A stretch of DNA of 38,935 nucleotides. Source: a virus. Location: IMG/VR virus record IMGVR_UViG_3300020194_000622, positions 1-38,935 of that record; one strand, 5' to 3'. The translations under genes were made by a program, and so were the position numbers. A model generated the notes under the pieces. The model made no database searches. It was not told the origin of the DNA and worked only from the letters and a program-made list of their open reading frames with translations. Positions 22,413 to 30,250 of the stretch are shown one piece after another (position 1 is the first letter of the stretch; each line of letters opens with the position of its first letter).

Positions 22413-22443
22413 TATTTATACTACAAAACATAAGGATTGTCAA
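22413..22443 (-). promoter_or_regulatory. Combined sigma70-like and late promoter of hsp20
   Basis: TTGACA (22438-22443), 17-base spacer, TATAAA that is also the start of a perfect late box TATAAATA (22413-22420). The same site could be read by host sigma70 early and by the phage late factor later. Confidence 0.7.
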
Positions 22444-22448
22444 ATATT

Positions 22449-22694
22449 TTACAAATTATTTTCGTTCAAACGCTGTTTCTTTTCAGCTCTGCGGATAGCA
22501 GCTTCTTTAGCCCTGCGCTTTTTGTCGCTAGGTTTTTCATAAAACTGCCGGTTACGCAGTTCTTGTGTATGACCTTCGTCTTGAAGCAGACGCTTTAGTT
22601 TACGCCAGGCCTTGTTAATGTTATTACCTCTTACCTCTACAGTAAATCCTTTCTTTCTAAAGTCATTATAATCTAAATTATTGTGTCTTTTCAT
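22449..22694 (-). CDS. rpsU: 30S ribosomal protein bS21
   Basis: 81 residues. The bS21 core is evident: FTVEVRGNNINKAWRKLKRL L, then RNRQFYEKPSDKKRRAKEAA IRR and a basic tail. bS21 sits near the anti-Shine-Dalgarno end of 16S rRNA and affects start selection; phage copies can replace or add to the host protein. The N-terminus (MKRHNNLDYNDFRKKG) is an extension over the shortest bacterial forms. Its start overlaps the 22678-23082 gene by 17 bases. Confidence 0.92.
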   Translation of the reverse strand: MKRHNNLDYNDFRKKGFTVEVRGNNINKAWRKLKRLLQDEGHTQELRNRQFYEKPSDKKRRAKEAAIRRAEKKQRLNENNL

Positions 22695-23082
22695 TTATTC
22701 CTCTTAAATTGTTGTTTGTATTTTCTGTCCACTTTAAAATAAAATCTACAGGATCGGGTATCTCATTTAAGTTAAACTTTAAATAACTAACTGTATTATT
22801 GTAATAAAAAACTTTGGGTTTGTCTATAAAATAGCCAGCAATAAAGTTTTCTTTATCGAGTTCCATTAAGAATATATCAGACTGACTGTAGCACGATATA
22901 ATCCAATCTATACTACTGTCATAACCTGCCACATATACAGTAACTCTTGCATCCAGGTTACATAATATGTCACAAATACTAGAAACATATACTATATTAC
23001 CCAAACATGTGATTGTATAGTCAGATCCATAAAAATGATCAGGTTCTGATACAGCAACTACATTACTTTGAGAGTTTGGCAA
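22678..23082 (-). CDS. Hypothetical protein
   Basis: 134 residues, beta-rich and acidic, with TITCLGNIVYVSSICDILCN and ARVTVYVAGYDSSIDWIISC YS segments. No membrane span is convincing. I do not recognise it. It overlaps the C-terminal module of the membrane coiled-coil protein upstream by 20 bases and bS21 downstream, so it is probably expressed with them. Confidence 0.6.
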   Translation of the reverse strand: MPNSQSNVVAVSEPDHFYGSDYTITCLGNIVYVSSICDILCNLDARVTVYVAGYDSSIDWIISCYSQSDIFLMELDKENFIAGYFIDKPKVFYYNNTVSYLKFNLNEIPDPVDFILKWTENTNNNLRGINEKTQ

Positions 23083-23386
23083 TTTCTTCTTGCTCTACTT
23101 GTGACAAGTCTTCAATTTCTATTCTCCTATTATCTATCTCGTTTTTAAGATAGGCGATGTATTCCTGATTGTCCAGGTAGGCCCTTGTATTAGTTTTACT
23201 AATCTCTATCCAGCGGTCACCAGTATATCTAAAGAGTTTGTTGGGGAGAACATCCACACGCACGAATAAATCACCACGGGTGGCTGTAGTGGGGAACCAA
23301 GTTCCAAACGTTACATTTGCTGCCCTGTCAATACTAAGGTCTACTACACCGGCAACTTCAACCGTAGGGACCGTTAGGATTTTTTT
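23063..23386 (-). CDS. C-terminal module in the -1 frame of the membrane coiled-coil gene
   Basis: A 107-codon open frame beginning right at the A8 run that ends the 23374-25125 gene. It reads ILTVPTVEVAGVVDLSIDRA, then RGDLFVRVDVLPNKLFRYTG DRWIEISK and a helical end. An internal GTG (23263) would give only 66 residues and would cut the beta-domain. In related phage proteins I remember, this RYTG-W-E domain is fused to the coiled-coil protein, so a -1 shift on GAAAAAAAATCC would give about 690 residues in all. A sequencing error in the homopolymer is the simple alternative. Confidence 0.65.
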   Translation of the reverse strand, partial: KKILTVPTVEVAGVVDLSIDRAANVTFGTWFPTTATRGDLFVRVDVLPNKLFRYTGDRWIEISKTNTRAYLDNQEYIAYLKNEIDNRRIEIEDLSQVEQEEIAKLSK

Positions 23387-25125
23387 TCAGTTGTTTCCTT
23401 ATTAGTAGCTGCTGATACTAGATCATCGCCAAAACTGTCTTTTTCCACTAACCGATATTTTTCGGCCATCTTCAATACTACAGCATCACGACGTGCTACT
23501 TCTGCTTCTAGATCTGAAATTTGTGTGAGCAGATCAGTAATCCTAGTTTCAAATGCCTGAGCGCCTGCTCCAAGATCATCAATTCTTTTCTTTAACTCGT
23601 CACGCTCTGCTTCAGTAGCAACGACTTTATCAACTAACCCATCGGCTTCGTTTTTTGCTAGATCTAAGGCGCTAGCGAGTGTATCACGCTCCTTGAGAAC
23701 TTCGTCATATTCAGCTTTAAGTTTAGCATGCTCAGCCGGATCCATTTTACCTAGATTGTCATCTAGGAGTTTTTCCAGCTCATTTAGAATATTATTATGT
23801 TGATCTAATTTCATTTCTAGTTCCTCTAATCTAGGATCGTTTACTCGAACTATCTTTTTTTTAACTTGTTTACGTTCCTGTCTCCACCAACCAATAGTCA
23901 TTGTGCCTGCTAGCACAAGGCATACAGCAAGTGGATCAAAAACTGCTACTATTATAATTATCACCCAACGCACCGCTTCTTCTAATAATGTCTTATCTGC
24001 TGCGCCATAGATAAGTTCTGCGATGTATTTTACTGGGCCTACTTCTGCTTCAAACTGTCTGTACTTTTTCTCAAATACAAACTTCTCTTCTCGTAGCTGA
24101 TCAATAACTGGCTGTTCGTTTTCTATTTGTTTTTCTAAATCAGCAATACGTGTGTCTACACCTTTATTAGCATTGCCTGCTTCAAGTGTGTAACGTGCAA
24201 TATTTTCATTAGCACTCTTTACTGTGGGATCAATACTCTTGCGTATTGTGGCAATACGTGCTTCAACTGCCTTAATACTATCTGTTAGACGACCGTTGAT
24301 TGCACGAATTTCTCGTTGTACTGCACTAGCAATACCTAGTTCATTTGCTTTGGCACGGTCAATATCCGCTTGTAGTTTATCACGTTCGGGCTTTTGTTTA
24401 GCTCTTAGTTCAGCACCCTTGGCAACGTTGTCTGTTGTGCTACTAAACAGACCACTTTCTCCAGTGGTGCCCTGTTTAGTATATGCTTCTACGTCATTGT
24501 CTAGTCTTGTAAGTTCGTCCTGTGCTACTTTGATACTAGCCTCTGCACGTTTTTGTGCATCTTCTAAACGGTTTTCCTGCTGTTTAATTTCGATGGCAGC
24601 TTGATCACGTAGGCCAGGTATCTTAGCGTTCTCAGCATCTATCTGTGGTTGTAGTCTAGCATTAGCATCCTTAATACGCTGTTGCTCTCGGGTAATGAGA
24701 CTGTCGATTCGACCACCAGTTTCGCCCTTGTTTAAAGCCTGTATGTTTTCTTGCCAGCGTTTGATTTTGGCTTCTGACCTAGCCATCTTTTCGTCAATAG
24801 CTTCTGCAAGTGCAATCTGTTCTGCGCCTACACTAGCCTGTTCAATATGACTCTTACTTAGGAAACCAAACACACCCATGCTTGTAATAAACATAAGCAC
24901 TATAACCGCCGCGGTTAGGTAGCCACGTATAAGTTTAGGCGCACGGTGCCAGTTCTGATGTAGCCATACAGTTGTTAGGATCTTACCAACTTCTAGTACA
25001 CTGCCCATAAGAACAATAGGCAAGAAAGCTGCTGCGAAAATCGCAGTCAAGCCAATGATGCTATAGTACGCCGCAATGCCAGATATACAAAGGGCAACAA
25101 GTAGTGTAAGTAATCCTAAAAACAT
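23374..25125 (-). CDS. Membrane-anchored coiled-coil protein
   Basis: 583 residues. Membrane segments at about 1-20, 24-45 and 70-90, and again at 387-414 (WVIIIIVAVFDPLAVCLVLA). Between them is a long Glu/Lys/Ala-rich coiled coil (95-365), and a second one follows (420-550). The layout resembles large DUF4407-like phage membrane proteins; such proteins may act in superinfection control, DNA entry or membrane binding, but none is proven. It ends at TCC TAA directly after an A8 run, with a further domain in the -1 frame. Confidence 0.78.
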   Translation of the reverse strand: MFLGLLTLLVALCISGIAAYYSIIGLTAIFAAAFLPIVLMGSVLEVGKILTTVWLHQNWHRAPKLIRGYLTAAVIVLMFITSMGVFGFLSKSHIEQASVGAEQIALAEAIDEKMARSEAKIKRWQENIQALNKGETGGRIDSLITREQQRIKDANARLQPQIDAENAKIPGLRDQAAIEIKQQENRLEDAQKRAEASIKVAQDELTRLDNDVEAYTKQGTTGESGLFSSTTDNVAKGAELRAKQKPERDKLQADIDRAKANELGIASAVQREIRAINGRLTDSIKAVEARIATIRKSIDPTVKSANENIARYTLEAGNANKGVDTRIADLEKQIENEQPVIDQLREEKFVFEKKYRQFEAEVGPVKYIAELIYGAADKTLLEEAVRWVIIIIVAVFDPLAVCLVLAGTMTIGWWRQERKQVKKKIVRVNDPRLEELEMKLDQHNNILNELEKLLDDNLGKMDPAEHAKLKAEYDEVLKERDTLASALDLAKNEADGLVDKVVATEAERDELKKRIDDLGAGAQAFETRITDLLTQISDLEAEVARRDAVVLKMAEKYRLVEKDSFGDDLVSAATNKETTEKKS

Positions 25126-25163
25126 CTCTGTATTATACTACCTTTTTACTCTAACGTCTATAT

Positions 25164-26564
25164 TTAACGCTGTTCAATCCAAGTGAATGATGCTAATGCG
25201 TCCTTATTCGTGACGTCGGAAGCACACAGGATGGTGAATACATCACTGACTGTTCCTAAACTGCTTCTACCGATTTGGTATGCTGTTCTTGCGTCCAACT
25301 CAACGCCCGTGCCACCACCACCTGAGATAACAAATCCGCTGTCAAGCACCCGGCCGTGATTGGCCACCGTGATGTTGGTTGGGGCAATATAGGTTTGGTA
25401 CTGTGTGAATCCGTTTGGGTCTGGATGATCCAGCCATGGTTGCGGACCATTCGCACCTGCCGTGACTTCTGCTGGTATGGTAGCATTACGCACCAGTTTG
25501 TAAAACACGTTGGTGTTGTCAATGGTAGCGACTTGTAACATCTGTGGTAACACGATTCCTTGCAGTGTTGTGGGCTTTAGTCTAATGCTCAAAATGGGAT
25601 ACCAATTGTCATTGGTCACTGCGGAGGACAAGGCCGATGCCATGCGTGTGCCGTAGAAAGGAGAACTGATGTTTTGGGCGATACCAAGTTTGCCCACTGC
25701 GCCTTCTGAGATAATACTGTTGGATCCTTGAAGCATGGTGTATGGACCACCTGCCACCGTGCTGATTGCTTCCATTTCCATCCTGATGGGGAGGAAGGGA
25801 GTCTGTGCCCAGGGCAGTGTATGTCTGTTGGCATTACGATGGGTGTGTATTATGCGAGTTGCGCCGTCAATTACAAAACCAAACTTGACTTGGCCCGCAC
25901 CATACCATTCATATTCGATGTTGATCAATTGTATCTTGGTTGGGTCTGCTGTTATGCCACTTACTGTAGTGCCGTCAAGTTTGTCGCCATTCCACTGACT
26001 TCTTGGAACCACAATGTCAGCACCGCCGTTTGATACTGTGCAGTTATATATTGGAGCACCATCCACCCATACGCCACTGTCTTCAAACCAAAAGCCATCA
26101 CCTTCTTGGTTGAACATTCCAAATCTTTTGCGAATGCCTTCCACAGGAGTTTCAAGCGTGACAGCGAAACTCACCGTGCTGGTCCTTCCCGGAACGTATC
26201 GTTGTACGAGAAGAGTTTGCCTAACGACCTTGTCGCCACTGTCTCCATTGATGCTCAATTGAACTTGGCTGGTGGCTGGTGCGTGGGTGGCACTGCCAGT
26301 TCCTGTTACATCAGTTTCCCATACATCTGTTTCAACACCATATTGGAATGTGTTGAAGAAAGTGGTTTCATAGGGACTAACTTTTTGCCTACCCTTTGAG
26401 GTTAGGTTGCCGTCATCACCCGGACCAGTGGCAGTTTTAACACGCAGGATGGGTTGCCCTGATGAATTATATTCCATGGCTTTATGCAGGTTAAGTAGGT
26501 TTGTTTCCTGTGGATGTTCGTATGCTGTGGTGTTGTCTCTACTAGTGTCTGAACGATCAACCAT
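25164..26564 (-). CDS. Probable virion structural protein
   Basis: 466 residues, no signal or membrane segments, rich in Gly, Thr, Val and aromatic residues with a beta-sandwich look (YGVETDVWETDVTGTGSATH, VRQTLLVQRYVPGRTSTVSF, YEWYGAGQVKFGFVIDG). Similar proteins are common in marine phages and are usually listed as structural, perhaps head decoration or tail-fibre-like. Codon third positions look richer in G/C than in the flanking genes, and several opposite-strand frames stay open as a result. It sits beside another likely structural gene. Confidence 0.65.
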   Translation of the reverse strand: MVDRSDTSRDNTTAYEHPQETNLLNLHKAMEYNSSGQPILRVKTATGPGDDGNLTSKGRQKVSPYETTFFNTFQYGVETDVWETDVTGTGSATHAPATSQVQLSINGDSGDKVVRQTLLVQRYVPGRTSTVSFAVTLETPVEGIRKRFGMFNQEGDGFWFEDSGVWVDGAPIYNCTVSNGGADIVVPRSQWNGDKLDGTTVSGITADPTKIQLINIEYEWYGAGQVKFGFVIDGATRIIHTHRNANRHTLPWAQTPFLPIRMEMEAISTVAGGPYTMLQGSNSIISEGAVGKLGIAQNISSPFYGTRMASALSSAVTNDNWYPILSIRLKPTTLQGIVLPQMLQVATIDNTNVFYKLVRNATIPAEVTAGANGPQPWLDHPDPNGFTQYQTYIAPTNITVANHGRVLDSGFVISGGGGTGVELDARTAYQIGRSSLGTVSDVFTILCASDVTNKDALASFTWIEQR

Positions 26565-26567
26565 GAT

Positions 26568-27023
26568 TTATGTCCAAGGACGACCTTGTGTGAGGACATC
26601 ACCGTCACCAGTGTTATCCACCACAGTATCGCCAACGTATTTGGTGGGAAGAATATCTCTATCGTAGGTATTGCCCGTGCGATAATAGGGTTTGGTAGTA
26701 TCACCGCCTGCGCGTCGTTTGAGTTGGGCTATTTCCAACTGCATGATCTGGCCAGCTTCCCGTGTAGCCTGATTGCGATCTGCACTTACTGTAATAATAT
26801 CACCTGCTCTAATACCAGCATTGAATAGTGTAGTACCACTGTCATCTGTGCTGTCTTTCACAAGTCCATTTTTGTGAATACTGACACGACCATAATATGC
26901 ACTATCTAATCCTTCGTCACTAATAATAGCAGTACGAAGTTGTGCCATTGTTTGTCCGTCGTCGATTGTAAAGTCATTTAACAGTCCTGTTAAACCCTTG
27001 TACTTGATATTAATGCTTGCCAT
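26568..27023 (-). CDS. Probable virion protein, ubiquitin-like N-terminus
   Basis: 151 residues. The first 80 have a ubiquitin/beta-grasp flavour (MASINIKYKGLTGLLNDFTI DDGQTMAQLR ... AGIRAGDIITVSADR), then a helical linker and an extended C-terminus with Tyr/Asp (KPYYRTGNTYDRDILPTKYV GD). It is likely a structural or scaffold component because it directly precedes the 466-residue virion-like gene in the same unit. The family is not identified. Confidence 0.6.
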   Translation of the reverse strand: MASINIKYKGLTGLLNDFTIDDGQTMAQLRTAIISDEGLDSAYYGRVSIHKNGLVKDSTDDSGTTLFNAGIRAGDIITVSADRNQATREAGQIMQLEIAQLKRRAGGDTTKPYYRTGNTYDRDILPTKYVGDTVVDNTGDGDVLTQGRPWT

Positions 27024-27303
27024 GCTCGTGCTCCAACTGTGTTAGATAATGATACAGGCTTGGTGAATCTGTGCGCAAATCAGCGGCATGTTTGGGGCCA
27101 TTTACCCCGCCGCCTGCATGAGTTGTTACGCTTTCAATATCTGCGTATTGCTCGTTAGGTGCGTTAGCTGGTTCGCACTCACTGCGATCATCGTCAGTTA
27201 AATCTTCAATCTGACGGAAATGATTATCGTCAACAGGCTCATTAACCTGTTGATATTCGTCAATTACACCCAATAAGCGTTTAATAAGTTCACTAGTATC
27301 CAT
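27010..27303 (-). CDS. Acidic hypothetical protein
   Basis: 97 residues, acidic, with an N-terminal helix (DTSELIKRLLGVIDEYQQVN) and a Gly/His-containing linker. No recognised family. The ATG lies four bases after an AATAAATA box, which also holds the stop of the deaminase gene. It overlaps the next gene by 14 bases, suggesting co-expression with the virion-like genes. Confidence 0.6.
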   Translation of the reverse strand: MDTSELIKRLLGVIDEYQQVNEPVDDNHFRQIEDLTDDDRSECEPANAPNEQYADIESVTTHAGGGVNGPKHAADLRTDSPSLYHYLTQLEHEHGKH

Positions 27304-27307
27304 ACTG

Positions 27308-27315
27308 TATTTATT
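27308..27315 (-). promoter_or_regulatory. Late-type box AATAAATA containing a stop codon
   Basis: The internal TAA (27311-27313) ends the deaminase gene, and the ATG of the next gene is four bases beyond the box. Confidence 0.6.
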
Positions 27316-27757
27316 GTAGGACGGCGAACTCCTCAGGGTTATCTGTGGTGTAAACTACACGCTTAAAGTCAAACTCAGCAATAGCCCGCATACAGCCCTT
27401 GCAGGGCTTTGCCATACCGTTCACCCATTCACGCTTGTCGTTATCAGGGTGTTTGATTCTATAGACATAGAGAGTTGCTTTACGCAAATCATCCTTATCC
27501 AAATGGTTAAGGCTGTTGGCAATAGCGTTTACTTCGGCATGCAAAAAGATTGCTTCTTTATTCTTACCATACTGTCTTGCGAGAGGATGACTTTTGTACT
27601 GGTTTCGTCCTGTACTAATAATTCTATTCTTAATTACGACGCAGGCGGATAGTTTTGCACGACTAGCGCCTTCATTGTCAATAGCCTGTCTACGCAGGAA
27701 GTCCATTACTCTATAATCACGACGCCCCAAGGGCGACGGCGGCGGTACGTCATCCAT
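27311..27757 (-). CDS. dCMP/cytidine deaminase-family enzyme
   Basis: 148 residues from MDDVPPPSPLGRRDYR; the longer frame is a shadow of the gene before. Zinc site H73-A-E75 in FLHAEVNAIAN with C119 and C122 in KPCKGC, the CDA fold signature, and the extra spacing typical of dCMP deaminases. It most likely makes dUMP from dCMP for thymidylate synthesis. The ATG overlaps the upstream stop in ATGGATGA. It ends inside a late box. Confidence 0.85.
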   Translation of the reverse strand: MDDVPPPSPLGRRDYRVMDFLRRQAIDNEGASRAKLSACVVIKNRIISTGRNQYKSHPLARQYGKNKEAIFLHAEVNAIANSLNHLDKDDLRKATLYVYRIKHPDNDKREWVNGMAKPCKGCMRAIAEFDFKRVVYTTDNPEEFAVLQ

Positions 27758-27944
27758 TCTTCTTGCCCCGCTTGAGCTTGTTAGTATGGGCATCAAAAAG
27801 GTTACCTTCACTATCAACCTTGTAGAGCTTGCCGTCTACATTAGTGTAGCCAACAGCAACCTTCTCAGGGTTAATAGTACGATTAAGAAAGTTAGGAATA
27901 GTGAGCATCTCGTCTTCAACTGTCATCGTTTTCGTCTTAGGCAT
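27750..27944 (-). CDS. Small hypothetical protein
   Basis: 64 residues from MPKTKTMTVEDEMLTIPNFL. A short beta motif (KVAVGYTNVDGKLYKVDSEG NLF) and a Lys-rich end (KLKRGKKNG). The basic tail codons AAGAAGAATGG also hold the start of the deaminase gene. Function unknown. It overlaps its upstream neighbour by 8 bases. Confidence 0.6.
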   Translation of the reverse strand: MPKTKTMTVEDEMLTIPNFLNRTINPEKVAVGYTNVDGKLYKVDSEGNLFDAHTNKLKRGKKNG

Positions 27945-28125
27945 TATCATCTCTCTTGTTGTAAACATAAGTTACATAGCCGGCCCTTGTGTTGTCGAGT
28001 GTGACCACATAATCAGAACCGTATTCCTCTTGGTCTTTAAATAAACTCTTGAGATAGAGTATTGGGTTATTATCAACCCATCCCAGATTATATTCGTGTT
28101 CGATTCGTGCTGCTTTAGGTAGCAT
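27937..28125 (-). CDS. Hypothetical protein, start uncertain
   Basis: About 62 residues from MLPKAARIEHEYNLGWVDNN; ATGs at 28149 and 28191 are possible, but none has a clear ribosome binding site, so I chose the one with the least overlap. Alpha/beta look with LYLKSLFKDQEEYGSDYVVT. Not recognised. Part of a chain of overlapping small genes. Confidence 0.5.
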   Translation of the reverse strand: MLPKAARIEHEYNLGWVDNNPILYLKSLFKDQEEYGSDYVVTLDNTRAGYVTYVYNKRDDNA

Positions 28126-28450
28126 TTCTACGAAAGTCTTCCAAAACATCCTCGACGAGGTAAGGAGCATCTGCGGCAAAGCCGCCAACATGCCAACGGA
28201 AAGTTCCAGTACGAGCAGTCAGTGGACTACCCTCCTTCCAATCGTAAAGGGTTACTGTGTAGTCATCATAACAATCAAGCACAGGATTGTACACTGTAAT
28301 CTCACCACGAAACTCGTTAAAAACCTTGTCACTAGGACCGAGGTTCTCACCAAACACTGCTTCAAGTTCTGCATAGGTTGCCATAACATAACCCTGCAGG
28401 CTTGTACCTACAGCATCTACAGTGTCACCGCTGTCAAATATTCCAATCAT
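28115..28450 (-). CDS. Hypothetical protein
   Basis: 111 residues from MIGIFDSGDTVDAVGTSLQG; its ATG overlaps the stop of the 58-residue gene (TAATG), with AAAGGAG upstream. Aromatic-rich beta segment (NPVLDCYDDYTVTLYDWKEG) and a C-terminal helix. No family recognised. Confidence 0.65.
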   Translation of the reverse strand: MIGIFDSGDTVDAVGTSLQGYVMATYAELEAVFGENLGPSDKVFNEFRGEITVYNPVLDCYDDYTVTLYDWKEGSPLTARTGTFRWHVGGFAADAPYLVEDVLEDFRRNAT

Positions 28451-28626
28451 TACGCATACTCCTTTACATTCCAAACCATTCCATCACGCATTGCACTTGC
28501 AGTAAGAAAAACCTCATGCCCGTTCATGCCCTCAAAGACAAGATTGATCTTGTCGCCACTGCGTTCAACTCGCTTCAATCCAGCAAGTTCCTCAACAACA
28601 CAACCGCCCATATCAACTTCAATCAT
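28450..28626 (-). CDS. Small hypothetical protein
   Basis: 58 residues, MIEVDMGGCVVEELAGLKRV and ending VWNVKEYA. Strong ribosome binding site GAGGAGAACTGGAA. It overlaps the next gene as TAATG. Compact beta-hairpin-like pattern (DKINLVFEGMNGHEVFLTAS) with balanced charges; probably a real domain, not recognised. Confidence 0.65.
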   Translation of the reverse strand: MIEVDMGGCVVEELAGLKRVERSGDKINLVFEGMNGHEVFLTASAMRDGMVWNVKEYA

Positions 28627-28687
28627 TTCCAGTTCTCCTCATTTCCTACATATAAACATAACACATCTGTACTATGCGTCAACCGTT

Positions 28688-29074
28688 TTAGCGAACGAAT
28701 TCGTATGGCTTGTTCCAGCTACCAATGCTTAGGTTTAGGTAGTAAGCCGTATCAAAGTAGTCGGTCATGCTATCCGAATTATCATACCAACCCTTGTTAG
28801 CATGGAAACCTTCGCCCTGAATAGGTGCAGTCTTCATGATCTCTAGGATACGCTTAAAGAAAATCTCGTGCTTACCAACTTGGTCTAGGTGGTACTCGTT
28901 AACATTACTATGTCCAGTAGCAGTAATATCGCTAAGATCCCGGGGACCTTTCGCCAGCGTAACATCTAGGCTGTAGCTACCAGCGCCCTTGCGAACGCTG
29001 AACTTGTACTTGGGATAAGCAGCCTTAAGCTCTTTACGGACTGCCTTGACGTCTTCTGCACTGATATAAGCCAT
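28688..29074 (-). CDS. LPD29-like domain protein
   Basis: 128 residues from MAYISAEDVKAVRKELKAAY, with GAGGAG before the ATG; the longer frame crosses the promoter. The pattern ISAEDVKAVRKELKAAYPKY KFSVRKG ... SYSLDVTLAKGP resembles the LPD29 domain found in phage and polyvalent proteins; function unknown. The C-terminal half adds helices with aromatic residues (YDNSDSMTDYFDTAYYLNLS). It is the first gene behind a sigma70-like promoter. Confidence 0.7.
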   Translation of the reverse strand: MAYISAEDVKAVRKELKAAYPKYKFSVRKGAGSYSLDVTLAKGPRDLSDITATGHSNVNEYHLDQVGKHEIFFKRILEIMKTAPIQGEGFHANKGWYDNSDSMTDYFDTAYYLNLSIGSWNKPYEFVR

Positions 29075-29105
29075 TTCGTTGCTCCTCAATTTCAACTTAT
29101 AATGT

Positions 29106-29133
29106 ATAATAGCACTTCCTAGCAGATGGTCAA
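29106..29133 (-). promoter_or_regulatory. Sigma70-like promoter
   Basis: TTGACC (29128-29133), 16-base spacer, TATTAT (29106-29111), about 30 bases before the LPD29-like gene. Confidence 0.65.
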
Positions 29134-29144
29134 CCATTTTAGAT

Positions 29145-29173
29145 GAAAAAAGCCCACCGAAGTGAACTTTTTT
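29145..29173. terminator. Bidirectional intrinsic terminator with a tetraloop
   Basis: GTTCAC-TTCG-GTGGGC on the minus strand, flanked by A6/T6 runs that act as U-tract either way. It separates the 29262-29495 gene from the LPD29-like unit. The 85 bases after it, up to 29261, hold no gene that I can see. Confidence 0.8.
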
Positions 29174-29261
29174 CTGTAGTGTAAAGGCTATTTTTGCCCG
29201 CTCTGTGACACTTTTGGGAGCCGTTCCCTTGACCCTATATCACGGCAGTCAGCTGGCATAG

Positions 29262-29495
29262 CTACCCTATTACGTCAAAATCTGGGTCATCTTTGACAGC
29301 AATCCAACGATGGTCGCCAGTTGGACTGAACACCATCGCAAAAGGACCTAGTACACCAGTATGCTTTGTGGTTTGGATACTGTCACGAATCTCGCTGACC
29401 CAGAACTCTGTACCAAACTGCTGGATACGATTCTTACCGTGTTTGCTCTTACCTTTGAGCGTAATCTTATCGCCTACTTGCATTGTGATTCTCAT
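29262..29495 (-). CDS. Small SH3-like hypothetical protein
   Basis: 77 residues from MRITMQVGDKITLKGKSKHG (a Met three codons later is possible). A basic beta-barrel-like sequence with VGDKITLKGKSKHGKNRI, FWVSEIRD and RWIAVKDD; I have seen such small proteins in marine phages without a known role. Single-gene unit between its own promoter and a terminator. Confidence 0.65.
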   Translation of the reverse strand: MRITMQVGDKITLKGKSKHGKNRIQQFGTEFWVSEIRDSIQTTKHTGVLGPFAMVFSPTGDHRWIAVKDDPDFDVIG

Positions 29496-29519
29496 CTTCA
29501 ACTCTTTAACTTATATTAT

Positions 29520-29547
29520 ATAATAGCATACCTTAGTCTAAAATCAA
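29520..29547 (-). promoter_or_regulatory. Sigma70-like promoter
   Basis: TTGATT (29542-29547), 16-base spacer, TATTAT (29520-29525), minus strand, about 25 bases before the 29262-29495 gene. Confidence 0.6.
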
Positions 29548-29653
29548 CCGTTTCTGATAAAAAAATAAATCGCAGATTTATACGGTTTTTGATAGTTTGC
29601 TAAATGTTTGAAATCTAACAAGAAAAAAATATCACTTTTTTGCTCAGAAACGG

Positions 29654-29681
29654 CTGACATATGCCCTGTATGTGCTAATAT
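29654..29681 (+). promoter_or_regulatory. Sigma70-like promoter of the plus-strand trio
   Basis: CTGACA (29654-29659), 16-base spacer, TAATAT (29676-29681), about 27 bases before the SWIM-finger gene. Divergent to the promoter at 29520-29547; the roughly 100 bases in between are A/T-rich and hold no gene. Confidence 0.6.
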
Positions 29682-29708
29682 GTATGTATAAGGATTTTGG
29701 AGCAGACA

Positions 29709-29948
29709 ATGGCCAAGTACAAACCTCGCTATTTCAAGCCAGCTGGTATGAACACTGCCAAGCACTTTATGGTTGGCATTGTCTGGCCAGTCTCAGGTAG
29801 CAAGGGCAATACTTACGACATAGAGCTACATCCTGAGGGATTCGACTGCTCTTGCCCAGGCTTTGGTTTTCACGGCAGTTGTAAACACGTTAAGGCAGTT
29901 GCTGAAACATTTACCTGTGAAGACGTTCCTGAATATAAGGTTGCCTGA
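29709..29948 (+). CDS. SWIM-type zinc-finger protein
   Basis: 79 residues from MAKYKPRYFKPAG with TTTTGGAGCAGACA ahead of the ATG. The segment FDCSCPGFGFHGSCKHVKAV is a SWIM finger (CxCx-n-CxH), a zinc site used for nucleic-acid or protein contact. Before it stands a beta-strand pair (YDIELHPEGFD) as usual for the domain. The target is unknown. The stop overlaps the next start (TGATG). Confidence 0.8.
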   Translation: MAKYKPRYFKPAGMNTAKHFMVGIVWPVSGSKGNTYDIELHPEGFDCSCPGFGFHGSCKHVKAVAETFTCEDVPEYKVA

Positions 29949-30232
29949 TGTCCTTACATGACCAAGAGTGTATAGATGCTATAGAGAACCCTAACATGAT
30001 GGTTCCCTGGTATCTTATGGCGGCCTACGCATACTACGAAGAGGATTCGCCCATACTTAGCGATGGACTATTTGACGCACTAGCTAAACGTATGCTAGAA
30101 TGTTGGAATGATATAGATCACTGGCACAAGGATCTAATCACACCGGAAGATCTAAAAGCAGGCACTCTGCTACGACGTGATTTTCCCAACAGAGTAAAGG
30201 GTGCTGTGGAGTACCTTGTACAGACTAAATAG
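29948..30232 (+). CDS. LigA-N-terminus-like hypothetical protein
   Basis: 94 residues. The stretch YAYYEEDSPILSDGLFDALA KRMLE resembles the N-terminal Ia domain of NAD-dependent DNA ligase (Y..D.P..SD..YD.L), which binds NAD. The rest of the ligase is missing, so it is either a stand-alone relative or a chance likeness. It follows the SWIM gene with overlapping stop and start and ends in a late-like box. Confidence 0.6.
   Translation: MSLHDQECIDAIENPNMMVPWYLMAAYAYYEEDSPILSDGLFDALAKRMLECWNDIDHWHKDLITPEDLKAGTLLRRDFPNRVKGAVEYLVQTK
30224..30231 (+). promoter_or_regulatory. Late-like box ACTAAATA overlapping a stop codon
   Basis: ACTAAATA on the plus strand; its last bases form the TAG stop of the gene before. 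About 19 bases before the lipoprotein ATG, with AAGGAG in between. Confidence 0.4.
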
Positions 30233-30250
30233 GCTTATAAGGAGAATGTT

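Noticed and set aside
25616-26399. Several open frames on both strands opposite or across the 466-residue virion-like gene
   Set aside because: They result from its G/C-rich third positions; none has a sensible start or neighbour, and the main frame is continuous and protein-like.
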